This document shows, piece by piece, positions 63,628 to 64,000 of a DNA stretch of 64,000 nucleotides. The translations under genes and the position numbers were made by a program. The DNA comes from Linanthus parryae (taxonomy: Eukaryota > Streptophyta > Magnoliopsida > Ericales > Polemoniaceae): assembly GCA_023055425.1 (NCBI GenBank), contig JALGPY010000001.1, positions 137,169,368 through 137,233,367 of the forward strand, written 5' to 3'. The notes under the pieces were generated by a model. That model saw nothing but the letters and a program-made list of their open reading frames with translations, did not search any database and was not told where the DNA came from. How positions within the stretch are numbered: position 1 is the first letter of the stretch; each line of letters opens with the position of its first letter.

Positions 63628-64000
63628 TGTTACATTTAGGTGATTCAAACCTAGCATAGAAAATTGACTTGGTCCAAGGCGGCTAAGGATTGTTTCCTTG
63701 TTCGTTTTGGAATTGTTTCTTTGTTCTTTTGGAATTGTTTCCTTGTTCGTTTTGGCAACGTTTGGACGTTGCTTTGGACACAAGTCACTAGTTTAGGCCT
63801 ATATATGGGTGTAGGACTCTTATATTGAAATGTGTGGTGTGTCTTGGATTTTAATTGACTCTCTCATCAATAAATTGGTTCGTTTTGACCGTGGATGTAG
63901 CTAGCCTAAAAACTAGTGAACCACGTTATATCGTTGTGTTGTTCTTCATCTTTTTCTTCGTCTAATCACTCTTCTTGATCCCCAAAAACTGGCATTGTCC
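63628..64000 (+). repeat. 3' LTR of the second gag-only-type Copia (runs off the window)
   Basis: It starts TGTTACATTTAGGTGATTCAA and shares CAAGTCA, TATATA, CTCATCAATAAA, TTGGTTCGTTTTG and AACTAGTGAACCACGTTAT blocks with the LTRs at 21263 and 31383. It is a diverged member of the same family. The right end is beyond the window. Confidence 0.75.

Overview
This window is nuclear DNA from a flowering plant, most likely a eudicot. The evidence is the repeat content (Athila-type and Tat-like Gypsy elements, several Copia lineages, plant LINEs with an appended RNase H, a CACTA transposon, MITE-like elements) and two plant-specific genes: a DUF247/UPF0481 membrane protein and a small secreted S-protein homologue (SPH). 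Only these two genes look like intact host genes. Nearly everything else is transposable-element DNA, much of it nested. The species cannot be named from the sequence.

Layout: 1-4.2 kb is degraded AT-rich sequence with short tandem repeats, a Copia 3' end and a possible MITE. From about 4.2 kb a Tat-like Gypsy relic begins (LTR end 4762, PBS-like site, gag start 4979). Its gag is split in frame by a complete Athila-type element (5087-18639, TSD TGCCC). The rest of the Tat-like gag follows, with a tandem array at 19832-20580. A gag-only Copia element (21263-31825, TSD ATCCA) carries a complete minus-strand Copia element (21675-30144, TSD CCAAG) inside its primer-binding region. The DUF247 gene is at 32349-33584 (minus). 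A TIR element (35044-40730) is split by a third, minus-strand Copia (35222-40508, TSD TTTAT) with non-canonical LTR ends. A nearly intact LINE occupies 43103-48695. An RNase H remnant and a three-copy tandem duplication lead to the SPH gene (50604-51008, minus). A minus-strand LINE (about 51858-61490) is interrupted in ORF1 by a non-autonomous CACTA element (56757-60885, TSD CCT) that carries an apparent two-exon gene. The window ends with a Tourist-like MITE, two short tandem arrays and the 3' end of another copy related to the gag-only Copia.

Five insertion events are supported by perfect target-site duplications. In two of them (Athila in the Tat-like gag, CACTA in LINE ORF1), removing the insert and one TSD copy restores the host reading frame exactly.

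The strongest unexplained signal is in the Athila element. A 14-bp imperfect palindrome, TGCGTTCAAACGCA, occurs about 10 times in the U3 of each LTR and about 18 times between pol and the env-position ORF. In all three places the array ends 82-85 bp before a TATA box. This suggests a repeated promoter module: one copy in each LTR and one internal copy serving the third ORF. Other leads are a run of stem-loops with differing stems in the gag-only Copia, a GC-rich palindrome plus hairpin in a Copia RNA leader, an ATGA stop/start overlap in two distinct LINEs, and a possible functional link between the neighbouring DUF247 and SPH genes.
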